Assembly (NCBI GenBank): GCA_021156325.1
Contig: JAJNDI010000009.1
Coordinates: 1-37,776, forward strand
DNA: 37,776 bases
Direction: 5' to 3'
Source: Gammaproteobacteria bacterium
GTDB taxonomy: Bacteria; Pseudomonadota; Gammaproteobacteria; JAJFKG01
Position numbers and translations under genes: made by a program. The notes below the pieces were generated by a model that saw only the letters and a program-made list of their open reading frames with translations, ran no database searches and had not been told where the DNA came from. Positions 11,538 to 19,358 of the stretch are shown piece by piece; within the stretch, counting starts at the first letter, position 1; each line of letters starts with the position of its first letter.

Positions 11538-12154
11538 AAGATGCAACACTTGCCTTAGCGGGGATCTTTCAAGCAGCCGCTTTGGTACGGGATATCGCCG
11601 CAACAGGTTCTGTCAAAGAACCTTATTTTACCGCAAGCATTGAAAGTATCTTTTGTTTAAATCCCCCTTCAACCCTATCCATTTTTGGTCATCAAGACAA
11701 TCTGCAATTGGGATTGAGAGAATTGTTAGATCTGTTTACCAAAAACGCATCGAATGCGGGAAGCCCGGCGAATAAAACCGATGTGGTACGTTATGCAATT
11801 GGTTTGATGCACCTTGAACGTCAATTCATGCGAAATAAAAAAATGCCGGCCTCCCTTCGTGAGAAAATACAGCAAATAGGAGAACGTGTTAAATACTTCT
11901 CCCCTACCCATGAGAATATTATCGCAGCGTTAGCAGACGCTTATCATTCTACTTTAAGCCAACTGTCTTATCGCATTCATGTAACAGGCAAATCAGATTA
12001 CCTTCGGCAAGCCCATCACTTTGAACGTATTCGAGCATTGCTCCTGGCAGGCGTTCGTTCAACCGTTTTGTGGCGGCAATGTGGAGGCAACCGCTTTCAA
12101 TTATTGATAAAACGCAAAGCCATTATGGAAACAGCCAGAGAACTTTGTAAATAA
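11522..12154 (+). CDS. hflD: High frequency lysogenization protein HflD homologue
   Basis: This is a 210-residue, mostly helical protein of the HflD family (E. coli 213). Recognisable stretches are [17 protein letters not shown] near the N-terminus and [14 protein letters not shown] in the middle. In E. coli HflD binds phage lambda CII and is membrane-associated; its normal role is not settled. The start is the ATG at 11522 with a strong GGAGG site, giving a 16-base overlap with mnmA and thus likely translational coupling. An upstream start at 11498 is less likely. Confidence 0.92.
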   Translation: MRNSLKDATLALAGIFQAAALVRDIAATGSVKEPYFTASIESIFCLNPPSTLSIFGHQDNLQLGLRELLDLFTKNASNAGSPANKTDVVRYAIGLMHLERQFMRNKKMPASLREKIQQIGERVKYFSPTHENIIAALADAYHSTLSQLSYRIHVTGKSDYLRQAHHFERIRALLLAGVRSTVLWRQCGGNRFQLLIKRKAIMETARELCK

Positions 12155-12182
12155 AAAGCGCTTCAAAGCGAGAAGAGGATAG

Positions 12183-12428
12183 CTATCGAATCAATCGCGT
12201 TAAGAACATAGGCGCAAACAAGAGGCCTACGCCAACGGCAATGACTTCCGTTTTCGTATGAAAGAAATAAGGGTACACCAGTAATCCCAATCCGCAGAGG
12301 GCATACCAAAAGTTTTGTTTTTTGCCGTAAGATAAATAGATTATGCCCATGATACTGCCTACAATCCGCATAAAAATATCAACCGCATCGAGGGAAGAAA
12401 TAAATTGCTGGACGGTATCTTGAATCAT
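12183..12428 (-). CDS. Small membrane protein of unknown function
   Basis: An 81-residue protein with three likely membrane segments: IVGSIMGIIYLSY (about 22-34), FWYALCGLGLLVYPYFF (40-56) and VIAVGVGLLFAPMFL (63-77). I do not recognise the family from sequence alone. It has an AGGCAGAC site close to the ATG at 12426-12428 and is the only minus-strand gene between hflD and the stress proteins. Coding is supported by the hydrophobic pattern and short flanking gaps. Confidence 0.65.
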   Translation of the reverse strand: MIQDTVQQFISSLDAVDIFMRIVGSIMGIIYLSYGKKQNFWYALCGLGLLVYPYFFHTKTEVIAVGVGLLFAPMFLTRLIR

Positions 12429-12617
12429 AAGTCTGCCTCTTTAAGTCGGTTTTACATAGTATAGCCAAAGATCAAAAAAGTGCAGTTTAGTCTCCAAAGT
12501 CCTGCCCTGCTTATGTTAAAGATTAACCCGCTAAAACTGTAGAAAAAAATTAAATTGGGCTGCTGCTTGATGCTTATTTCGCCGCCAATCTATTTCATTT
12601 TGTCTCTTATTTAGGGG

Positions 12618-12623
12618 TATAAT
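12618..12623 (+). promoter_or_regulatory. Perfect -10 box (TATAAT) upstream of the universal stress protein pair
   Basis: TATAAT lies 38 bp before the GTG start of the first usp gene. The best -35-like hexamer (TTTCAT at 12593-12598) is weak and gives a 19-bp spacer. The rest of 12429-12660 is AT-rich and shows no gene. Confidence 0.45.
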
Positions 12624-12660
12624 AGAAACGCTGGCAAGAAATAAAAAAGGAGTTTTTATC

Positions 12661-13077
12661 GTGTATCAAACGATTTTATTTTGTACAGATTTCTGCTCTC
12701 ATACCCCCATCATAGCCAACAAAGCCCGGCTCTTAGCCCAACAATTTGGTGCAAAATTATATCTTGTGCATGTCGTTCCTCCTATTCCCAGCTATGGCTA
12801 TTCTGGATCGGTTGATTTACAGACCATCAGTGAAGAACATGGTGAAAAATTGTTAAAAGACTTGGCTATACAATTACACGTACCGCCTGAACAAGCTTTT
12901 ATTGCAACAGGCTCTACAAAACAGGAAATCCTCCAGATTGCAAAAAGAGTTCAAGCTAATCTCATCGTCTTAGGCAGCCATGGCTACCACGGTTTAAGCA
13001 GTCTCCTCGGTTCAACGGCTAATGGCGTTAGCCATGGGGCGCTCTGTGATGTTTTACAAATTCATGTATCTGATTAA
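12661..13077 (+). CDS. Universal stress protein, UspA family (first of a tandem pair)
   Basis: This is a 138-residue single Usp domain. It begins YQTILFCTDF and ends with the nucleotide-binding pattern VLGSHGYHGLSSLLGSTANG, which fits the G-2x-G-9x-G(S/T) motif of ATP-binding Usps. Such proteins are cytoplasmic and induced by starvation or stress. The start is a GTG with a strong AAAGGAG site. The next gene begins 18 bp after the stop and is its paralogue, so the pair is probably one operon. Confidence 0.9.
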   Translation: MYQTILFCTDFCSHTPIIANKARLLAQQFGAKLYLVHVVPPIPSYGYSGSVDLQTISEEHGEKLLKDLAIQLHVPPEQAFIATGSTKQEILQIAKRVQANLIVLGSHGYHGLSSLLGSTANGVSHGALCDVLQIHVSD

Positions 13078-13095
13078 CAGCAAAGGAGCAATATC

Positions 13096-13518
13096 ATGAC
13101 ACGTTATCAACATATCCTGTTAGCAACCGATCTGGGAGAGGCTTCGCAAAAAGCCACCGAAAAAGCGAAAGATTTTGCGGAGTTATTTGGAGCGACACTC
13201 AGTATCGTCCATATCATTGAACCGATTGCTGCGTATGGTTATCCAGAACTAGCCGATTTACAAACCCCTTTAATTGAAACAGCAAACGTCAAGATGAAAA
13301 CCTTAGGTGAAAAACTGGGTGTACCTGCAGAACGCCGCTTCGTGGAACTGGGATCAATTAAAAAGCTTATTCCCGCATTAGCAGCTCAACATAAAGTAGA
13401 TTTGATTATTTTAGGCAGCCACGACCGCCATGGGATCGCACGCTTGCTGGGATCAAATGCCAATGCCATTGCCCATCATACGCATTGCGATACGATGATT
13501 GTACATAATACGCATTAA
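13096..13518 (+). CDS. Universal stress protein, UspA family (second of a tandem pair)
   Basis: A 140-residue paralogue of the preceding protein: both share YxHILLATD-type strand 1, IxxYGYxxxxDLQT and a C-terminal glycine loop. Here the loop reads ILGSHDRHGIARLLGSNANA, so the second glycine of the usual G-2x-G is Asp. ATP binding may therefore differ from its partner. It has an AAAGGAG site. It is followed directly by a REP-like sequence and converges with potD. Confidence 0.9.
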   Translation: MTRYQHILLATDLGEASQKATEKAKDFAELFGATLSIVHIIEPIAAYGYPELADLQTPLIETANVKMKTLGEKLGVPAERRFVELGSIKKLIPALAAQHKVDLIILGSHDRHGIARLLGSNANAIAHHTHCDTMIVHNTH

Positions 13519-13578
13519 ATCCCCCTGATGCGGGAGAGGACCGCGCCTTTAGGCACGGGGAGAGGTAAGCGCACAGCG
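13519..13578. repeat. REP-like GC-rich intergenic repeat, copy 1
   Basis: It contains GCGGGAGAGGACCGCGCC and GGCACGGGGAGAGG. The inner part can pair as CCGCGCC-TTTA-GGCACGG with one mismatch. Its reverse complement shares the CTCTCCC...GCGGT...CTCTCCCGC layout with 32441-32520. It fills the gap between convergent usp and potD. Confidence 0.5.
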
Positions 13579-13588
13579 AATATTGAGA

Positions 13589-14746
13589 TCACTGCAGCTT
13601 CAACAATTGCCAATACCGCGAAAGTGCCTCAATAGCATCATCATTAATATCACTTTGGAAATGCCCTCTTTTCATGGTTTCAGGACCCGGAAAAAGGATT
13701 TCGCTATCGACAATTTCTTTAGGCAAATAAGCCATCGCTGCTTTATTAGCAGTAGGATAATAAGACTCTGTCACCTGTAAGGCCGCAGTTTGCGCTTTCA
13801 AAATATAATTTAAAAATTTATAGGCATTTTCACGGTGCGGCGGATTTTTAGGAATAGCAAAAGCATCTACCCAAATCACAAACCCTTCTTTGGGATAGAT
13901 AAATTCAATATTGGGATTTTCAACCTGGGCTTTATACACATCTGAACCCCACGCGATACCCATTGCGACATCTTCATCGGTTAACATCGATGGCACAGAA
14001 CTGCTGTTATAAACACGTACATTGGGAGATAGACTCACTAAATTCTCATAAGCTTCTTTCAAATGCGATACATTTTGATCATTAGGATTATATTTAAGCG
14101 TAAGCAGCCCAATATTAAATACTTCACGAGGGTCATCCAGCAGCAGCAAAGCACCGTGATAACGGGCAGACCATAAATCACGCCATGCGGTTATTTTGTC
14201 ATCAGGATAATATCTACGATTAACAAAAATACCGGTAAGCCCCCAAACCCAGGGAATGCTATATTCTCCGCCAGGATCATACTCAGGATGTTGAAAAGCC
14301 GGGTTCAAATTATGATAATTCGACAAGGCTTTTAAATCGATCTTCTCGATCATCCCTTCGCGCGCCATACGGGTAATGTAATAGCTAGAGGGTTCAATCA
14401 CGTCATATTGTGATTGTTGGGAAGCTTTCATCTTGGCATAAAGTACTTCATTGCTGTCAAAAGTCGAGTAATTAACTTTGATGCCCGTCTCTTTTTGGAA
14501 GTTCTCTACAATTTTTGGACTTAATTCCTGAGACCAAACATATACATTGACAACGTTGGATTCAGCCATTGCCAGAGTTGAGAAAGAGGATAATAAAATC
14601 AGACCGAGCCAATATACCCAAAGTGATTTGAATTTAGGCGAGGCGGGGAACTTGCGAGCAAAAGGCGTGTATAAATTAATACATGACTTTTGTGAGCAAA
14701 CGCAGCTAACAAAGCCTACATTCAAAGCGCGAAAGGTATATTTCAT
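13589..14746 (-). CDS. potD: Spermidine/putrescine-binding protein PotD with an element-encoded leader extension
   Basis: This is the periplasmic substrate-binding subunit of the polyamine ABC transporter. The mature part starts near ESNVVNVYVWSQELSPKIV and carries family stretches such as YDVIEPSSYYITRM, GLTGIFVNRRYY and WGSDVYKAQ. The ATG at 14744-14746 overlaps the potC stop (ATGA) and has a CGGAGAAAAGC site. Residues 1-2 (MK) are followed by 42 residues encoded by element copy B. Then comes a normal signal peptide, YWLGLILLSSFSTLAMA (45-61). Removing the 42 codons restores MKYWLGLILLSSFSTLAMA, a standard leader. The total of 385 residues is thus longer than usual only at the N-terminus. 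Confidence 0.93.
   Translation of the reverse strand: MKYTFRALNVGFVSCVCSQKSCINLYTPFARKFPASPKFKSLWVYWLGLILLSSFSTLAMAESNVVNVYVWSQELSPKIVENFQKETGIKVNYSTFDSNEVLYAKMKASQQSQYDVIEPSSYYITRMAREGMIEKIDLKALSNYHNLNPAFQHPEYDPGGEYSIPWVWGLTGIFVNRRYYPDDKITAWRDLWSARYHGALLLLDDPREVFNIGLLTLKYNPNDQNVSHLKEAYENLVSLSPNVRVYNSSSVPSMLTDEDVAMGIAWGSDVYKAQVENPNIEFIYPKEGFVIWVDAFAIPKNPPHRENAYKFLNYILKAQTAALQVTESYYPTANKAAMAYLPKEIVDSEILFPGPETMKRGHFQSDINDDAIEALSRYWQLLKLQ
14613..14740 (-). mobile_element. Copy B of the terminal-inverted-repeat element, in frame inside potD
   Basis: Read on the minus strand it begins TATACCTTTCGCGCTTTGAA and ends with CTTTGGGTATA. The two ends are imperfect 27-bp inverted repeats. It matches copy A block by block over its full length. 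It begins right after codon 2 of potD and adds 126 net bases (42 codons) with no stop codon. TA is repeated at the junctions, consistent with a TA target. The encoded peptide contains NLYTPFARKFPASPKFKSL. Confidence 0.85.
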
Positions 14747-15513
14747 GCTTTTCTCCGCTGTGTAAACCAATGTGAAAAACAAACAATAATAAAGGTCATG
14801 AAAAATAATAAGCTGCAGAGTGTATTTAATTTAGGGCTCACCCCTAAGCGAGCCATGCTGAAAATTTTGATGGGTAAAATCTCAAAGCCCGGGCCTGAGA
14901 CAAAATAGCTGATCACAATGTCGTCAAACGATAAGGCAAAACACAAGAGCGCACTGGAAAGAATAGCCGGCAACAACATCGGCACGATGATACGCCAAAA
15001 TAATTGGATTTCATTTGCGCCTAAATCGCTGGCCGCCGCAAAGATATTGGGATCGATCCCTTTAGCACGTGTAAGGACAATCACCACTACAAAAGGAATA
15101 CAAAAGGTCACGTGTGCAAAATACAAAGACCAAAAACCTAAAGCGAGACTACCCAAGGAAAACAAAATTAATAACGCAATCCCTAACACAATATCAGGCG
15201 TTAATATAATGACAAACAACAGCCCCCTTAAAAGGGATTTTCCTCGAAATTCATAGCGGCATAAACTCACTGCTGCCAATGTTCCAATCAATAAGGCGGT
15301 TGAAGAAGCAGCGATCGCTAAATAAAATGAATGCCACACGGCAACCCATAAGTTACTATCGTGCAAGACATCTCGATACCAGTTGGTGGTAAAACCCTGC
15401 CATAGCATGGAATATTCCGTATTATTAAAGGAATATCCAATCAGCGCTGCAATAGGAATATATAAAAAGCAATAGATAAGCAACATATAAATGAATTTAA
15501 AGGAACGCTTCAT
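14743..15513 (-). CDS. potC: Spermidine/putrescine ABC transporter permease PotC
   Basis: A 256-residue inner-membrane permease with about six hydrophobic segments, the first at FKFIYMLLIYCFLYIPIAAL. The EAA-type loop that docks on PotA reads AAASDLGANEIQLFWRIIVP. The length fits PotC (264 in E. coli). The start overlaps the potB end by 17 bases and the stop overlaps potD by 4, so translation is likely coupled along the operon. Confidence 0.93.
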   Translation of the reverse strand: MKRSFKFIYMLLIYCFLYIPIAALIGYSFNNTEYSMLWQGFTTNWYRDVLHDSNLWVAVWHSFYLAIAASSTALLIGTLAAVSLCRYEFRGKSLLRGLLFVIILTPDIVLGIALLILFSLGSLALGFWSLYFAHVTFCIPFVVVIVLTRAKGIDPNIFAAASDLGANEIQLFWRIIVPMLLPAILSSALLCFALSFDDIVISYFVSGPGFEILPIKIFSMARLGVSPKLNTLCSLLFFMTFIIVCFSHWFTQRRKA

Positions 15514-16351
15514 GCTCTGCTTCCTTATTCTTAGTGCGCTTCCAATACATCAGCAAACCTGCACCCATAATTAACGTCAATAAAACACTCGTCGCAGCGC
15601 CTCTGGGCCAATTGTTTGCCATCAAAAATTGATTTTCGATAAGATTACCCAATAATAAAGACTTTGCACCACCGAGTAAATCCGAGATAAAAAATAAGGT
15701 CATCGACGGTAAAAAGACTAAGGTCGCCCCGCCCACAATTCCAGGCATACTTAAAGGAATGATGACTTTTCGAAATACGGTTGTCCATTTTGCCCCCAGA
15801 TCCCGTGCCGCTTCAATTAAAGCAATATCAAAACGTTCCAGGTTGACATAAATCGGCAAGATCATAAAAGGCAATAAATTATAAATAAGCCCAATACCCA
15901 CTGCAGTGGGTGTAAATAAAATTTGCAAAGGCTGATGAATAATCCCCATCGACAGTAACAGTGTATTCAATAACCCTTTCGTTTTGAGCAAACTCATCAT
16001 CGCATAACTGCGTACGACCGAGCTTGTCCAGAAAGGGAGTAAAAGCAATAACAATGATATATTTTGAAGTTTTTCTGGCAAACGAGAGAGAATATAAGCA
16101 AAAGGATAGCCCAGGATTAAACAGCCGCCCGTTACAATGATGGCGACATAAAATGATTTAATGAAAATCTTTAAAAACATGGGATCTAGTAAGTCGATGT
16201 AATTCTGAAAAGTAAAATAAGGCAGTGCAATATGATCGGGATCTTGCTGCAAAAAGCTTATCACCACCATTAACAGAAAGGACAAGAGGCCAAAAACCCC
16301 AAGCCACGTTGCAATCAAGCCAACAGAAAAATAATGGAGTTTAGGTTTCAT
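15497..16351 (-). CDS. potB: Spermidine/putrescine ABC transporter permease PotB
   Basis: A 284-residue inner-membrane permease, the partner of PotC. It has an N-terminal span at VGLIATWLGVFGLLSFLLMVV, a conserved FWTSSVVRSYAMMSLL segment and the EAA loop EAARDLGAKWTTVFRKVIIP. Length and order (A-B-C-D) match potABCD of E. coli. The ATG at 16349-16351 overlaps the end of potA by 11 bases. Confidence 0.93.
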   Translation of the reverse strand: MKPKLHYFSVGLIATWLGVFGLLSFLLMVVISFLQQDPDHIALPYFTFQNYIDLLDPMFLKIFIKSFYVAIIVTGGCLILGYPFAYILSRLPEKLQNISLLLLLLPFWTSSVVRSYAMMSLLKTKGLLNTLLLSMGIIHQPLQILFTPTAVGIGLIYNLLPFMILPIYVNLERFDIALIEAARDLGAKWTTVFRKVIIPLSMPGIVGGATLVFLPSMTLFFISDLLGGAKSLLLGNLIENQFLMANNWPRGAATSVLLTLIMGAGLLMYWKRTKNKEAEHEAFL

Positions 16352-17438
16352 AAGGCAGCACCACCTCCCACCCTAAAGGCCAGCTTATCCAAACCGTTTC
16401 ACCAATGGTATAAGTCACATCTTCCCCATTGTCTTCATCAAAAAATTCAGTTGCTGAGAGGCGTTTACCATCGGGGAGCTTCAGGATCAAATCTACCGTC
16501 GTACCTTTGTAAATCACTTGTGTCACGGTGGCTTGGAACAAGCCTTCGGTGGTTTCTATCTCGGAACGATGATAGACACGGGTATCTTCAGGCCGGATCA
16601 ACAGGTGGATCTTATCGCCTGTCTTAAAATGAGCAGGGTTACGTACCGTATAAGAAATACTTTCAACGGTAATCTTAAGCTCACTTTCATTGGCTTCTTC
16701 AATAACCAGATCAAAAATATTACTCTCGCCAATAAAAGTCGCTACGGAAATATCTGTGGGGTTTTCATAGATCTCGCGAGGTGTTCCCTGTTGAACGACC
16801 TTGCCCTGCTGCAGCACCACAATGGTATCTGACATCGATAAGGCTTCTTCCTGATCATGTGTTACGAAAACAAAAGCAATCCCCAGTTTTCTCTGTAACT
16901 CTTTGAGTTCGATTTGCATATTCTTGCGTAAACGGTAGTCAAGCGAACTTAAGGGCTCATCCAATAATAAGACTATCGGTTCTTTAACAACGGCTCTTGC
17001 AATAGCGACCCGCTGCTGCTGGCCGCCGCTCAAGGCAGCAGGTTTACGATTTTCATAACCGGTCAGGCGTACCATGCGCAGCATTTCGGTGACACGGGTT
17101 TTAACAGCTTCTTCATCAACGCCATCGCAGCGAAGGCCAAAGGCTACGTTATTGAAGACGGTCATATGAGGGAACAAGGCATAGCTTTGAAAGACAGTGT
17201 TAACATGCCGCTCCTGGGGATCTAATCCAGCAGCATCCCGACCATCGATGAGGATTTTGCCAGAGCTTGGCTTCTCTAAGCCGGCTAACATCCGAAGCAA
17301 GGTGGTTTTTCCACAGCCTGACGGACCCAGCAGCGTTAGAAACTCACCATCCCTCACCGTCAGGTTAATATCGTCCAGGATCATTTGCCCATCGTAAGAC
17401 TTACTGATCCCGTGAAGCTCTATAATATTTTTCGACAT
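16341..17438 (-). CDS. potA: Spermidine/putrescine ABC transporter ATP-binding protein PotA
   Basis: PotA hydrolyses ATP to drive polyamine import through PotBC. The 365 residues start MSKNIIELHGISKSYDGQ. They contain Walker A GPSGCGKTT, signature LSGGQQQR, Walker B VLLLDEPLSSLD and the switch histidine in FVTHDQEEAL. A TOBE-type C-terminal domain begins near residue 240. I use the ATG at 17436-17438, which follows AGGAAGAAGGAAGG; a longer reading to 17516 adds residues with no family likeness. It is the first gene of the pot operon and lies 122 bp after hypB, with a promoter in that gap. Confidence 0.95.
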   Translation of the reverse strand: MSKNIIELHGISKSYDGQMILDDINLTVRDGEFLTLLGPSGCGKTTLLRMLAGLEKPSSGKILIDGRDAAGLDPQERHVNTVFQSYALFPHMTVFNNVAFGLRCDGVDEEAVKTRVTEMLRMVRLTGYENRKPAALSGGQQQRVAIARAVVKEPIVLLLDEPLSSLDYRLRKNMQIELKELQRKLGIAFVFVTHDQEEALSMSDTIVVLQQGKVVQQGTPREIYENPTDISVATFIGESNIFDLVIEEANESELKITVESISYTVRNPAHFKTGDKIHLLIRPEDTRVYHRSEIETTEGLFQATVTQVIYKGTTVDLILKLPDGKRLSATEFFDEDNGEDVTYTIGETVWISWPLGWEVVLPYET

Positions 17439-17497
17439 AGCCTTCCTTCTTCCTCTTCGCGCTTTGAAATCTGCTCTTTGCGCTCGACTCCAAGGAA

Positions 17498-17526
17498 AAA
17501 GTACGGCATTTCTCAAGCAAGGTCAA
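17498..17526 (-). promoter_or_regulatory. Probable promoter of the potABCD operon
   Basis: On the minus strand, TTGACC (17526-17521), exactly 17 bp, then TACTTT (17503-17498). It lies between hypB and potA and would give a leader of about 50 nt before the potA ATG. Confidence 0.55.
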
Positions 17527-17560
17527 GTCTCTTGATAAGATAAGTAAAATTTTTCCATTT

Positions 17561-18253
17561 TCAGGCAGGGACTGCAGCTGTCTTTGACTTGCTCGCCATT
17601 TTCTCCAGCCAATTGACCCATTCACACATTCCTTCCTGGGTCGCAGCAGAACCTGTCAAGACAGCGGCTTTAGGATTGATCTCTCGAAGGTAATTAAGGC
17701 ATTTTTCGCTATTGAAATTAAGATGAGGCAATAAATCGATTTTATTTAAAAAGATTAAATCGGCTTTCTCAAACATAGCGGGATATTTAATCGGTTTATC
17801 TTCTCCTTCGGTGATAGACCATACCAGGACCCGGTAGCTTTCACCCAAATCAAATACCTCAGGCACAACTAAATTACCCACATCTTCAATAAAAACAAAA
17901 CCATCTTCGGCAACTGGCAATTGTTTCAGGGCATGATGAACCATCTTCGCATTCAAATGACAATATTGACCCGTATTGATCTGTTTCACACTAATGCCCG
18001 TCTGGGCGATACGTTTGGAGTCTTGCTCGCTGTCTTGATCAGCCGCTATCACTGCTAAAGCATGATCGGCTTGCAAGCGGTTCAAGGTGCTCATCAACAA
18101 AGTGGTTTTTCCAGAGCCGGGGCTCGATACCAAATGAACAGCGGTAATATCATTTTTTTTAAAAAATTGTCTATTATCATCAGCATATCGATTATTCTCA
18201 GCCACGAGACTTTGCAATACACTGGTTTCGGTTTCATCTACATGAAAATGCAT
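17561..18253 (-). CDS. hypB: HypB-type nickel GTPase, orphan and lacking one metal-site cysteine
   Basis: HypB is a GTPase that helps HypA deliver nickel to [NiFe]-hydrogenase. This 230-residue copy has the P-loop SSPGSGKT at 43-50, FIEDVGNLV near 121-129 and the guanine motif NKID. The metal-site pair Cys98-His99 (TGQYCHLNA) is present. The third ligand, normally Cys in GNLVCP, is Val130 here (GNLVVP). The N-terminal high-affinity cysteine motif and His-rich region are also missing, as in many short HypBs. No hydrogenase, urease or other hyp gene is in the window. The start at 18253 has GGAAG upstream; 18265 is an alternative. Confidence 0.85.
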   Translation of the reverse strand: MHFHVDETETSVLQSLVAENNRYADDNRQFFKKNDITAVHLVSSPGSGKTTLLMSTLNRLQADHALAVIAADQDSEQDSKRIAQTGISVKQINTGQYCHLNAKMVHHALKQLPVAEDGFVFIEDVGNLVVPEVFDLGESYRVLVWSITEGEDKPIKYPAMFEKADLIFLNKIDLLPHLNFNSEKCLNYLREINPKAAVLTGSAATQEGMCEWVNWLEKMASKSKTAAVPA

Positions 18254-18331
18254 TTTTTCTTCCATAACAGGGGCTATTGAAGTTCAATTGTATCATATTT
18301 TGTACGAAGATTCCGGACGGCATCTTTTTGA

Positions 18332-19102
18332 TCAGGCTTGACGTGAATGGCTTTGGATATAGCGTCTGACCCGTTCCAAATCAGCTGCTGTATCAACGCC
18401 CGGGAGTGTCGATTGAGGGGCTTTCGCAATCACTATCTTTTGACCCCGCCATAAAAAGCGTAATTGTTCCAGTTTTTCTGCTAATTCTAACGGCGAAGGC
18501 TCTCCTTGCACATAGTTACGCAAAGCGCCTGCCCGATAGGCATATAAACCTATATGCCGGTAATGAGAATGGCCTAATATTTCTGCCGTATTATTTACAA
18601 AATGATCTCGTTCCCAGCTGATCGGCGCACGAGAGAAATAAAGTGCATATCCCCTTTCATCGAAAACCACTTTGACAATATTGGGATCAAATAATTCTTC
18701 AACAGAGTCGATCTTTTCATACAATGTTGCTGCCGCCGCATCCCGATGCTGTTTGCAAAGCGTTACCACCTGTTTGATATTCTCAAGTGGAATTAAGGGC
18801 TCATCTCCTTGCAAATTAACGATGATCTCCTTATTCGATAAAGCCAAGGTATTGAGTACTTCAGTAATACGTTCACTACCGCTTGCATGATCAACGCGCG
18901 TCATGCAGACACGCGCGCCAAAACCTTTTGCAGCCAAGGCGATTTCATCATGATCGGTTGCAATAATGATTTCCTTTGCATCACTTTCTTTAGCTTTTTC
19001 ATACACACGCTGCAGCATGGATTTGCCGTGAATATCCAGCAGCGCTTTCCCAGGCAATCGCTGCGAGTGATAACGTACGGGAATAATAATATGATAGTTC
19101 AT
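18332..19102 (-). CDS. kdsB: 3-deoxy-manno-octulosonate cytidylyltransferase (CMP-KDO synthetase)
   Basis: KdsB activates KDO with CTP for the inner core of lipopolysaccharide. The N-terminus [20 protein letters not shown] is the CTP-binding motif. [15 protein letters not shown] and [10 protein letters not shown] are family signatures, and [16 protein letters not shown] is in the C-terminal half. At 256 residues it is of normal length (E. coli 248). The start overlaps the Trm112-like gene by 4 bases. It shows that the cell makes KDO-containing LPS. Confidence 0.95.
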   Translation of the reverse strand: MNYHIIIPVRYHSQRLPGKALLDIHGKSMLQRVYEKAKESDAKEIIIATDHDEIALAAKGFGARVCMTRVDHASGSERITEVLNTLALSNKEIIVNLQGDEPLIPLENIKQVVTLCKQHRDAAAATLYEKIDSVEELFDPNIVKVVFDERGYALYFSRAPISWERDHFVNNTAEILGHSHYRHIGLYAYRAGALRNYVQGEPSPLELAEKLEQLRFLWRGQKIVIAKAPQSTLPGVDTAADLERVRRYIQSHSRQA

Positions 19103-19281
19103 TTGTCTAATTCTTCCCCGCTGACTTGGCGGGCTTCATCGGCTAACATGATAGGGATCTCATCTCGAATAGGAAAAGCCAGTCGATCAAAACGGCAGAG
19201 TAGTTCTTGTGCCTCGACATGATACTCCAGGCTCCCTTTGCATAAAGGACAGGCGAGAATAGCGAGGAGCCGTTTATCCAT
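19099..19281 (-). CDS. Trm112-family zinc-ribbon-like protein (YcaR type)
   Basis: A 60-residue protein starting [20 protein letters not shown], with CPLC as half of the expected metal site, then [16 protein letters not shown] at the C-terminus. This is the YcaR/Trm112-like family found next to kdsB in many proteobacteria. Its function there is unclear. I chose the ATG at 19279-19281 because GAGGT stands 9 bases upstream; the TTG at 19296 lies upstream of that site. Confidence 0.88.
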   Translation of the reverse strand: MDKRLLAILACPLCKGSLEYHVEAQELLCRFDRLAFPIRDEIPIMLADEARQVSGEELDK

Positions 19282-19358
19282 TACTTTATACCTCAATATG
19301 ACTACATGATGATGAATATGGTAAGATGTTATGGTAGTTACTGCAAGGCAAGAACCCT

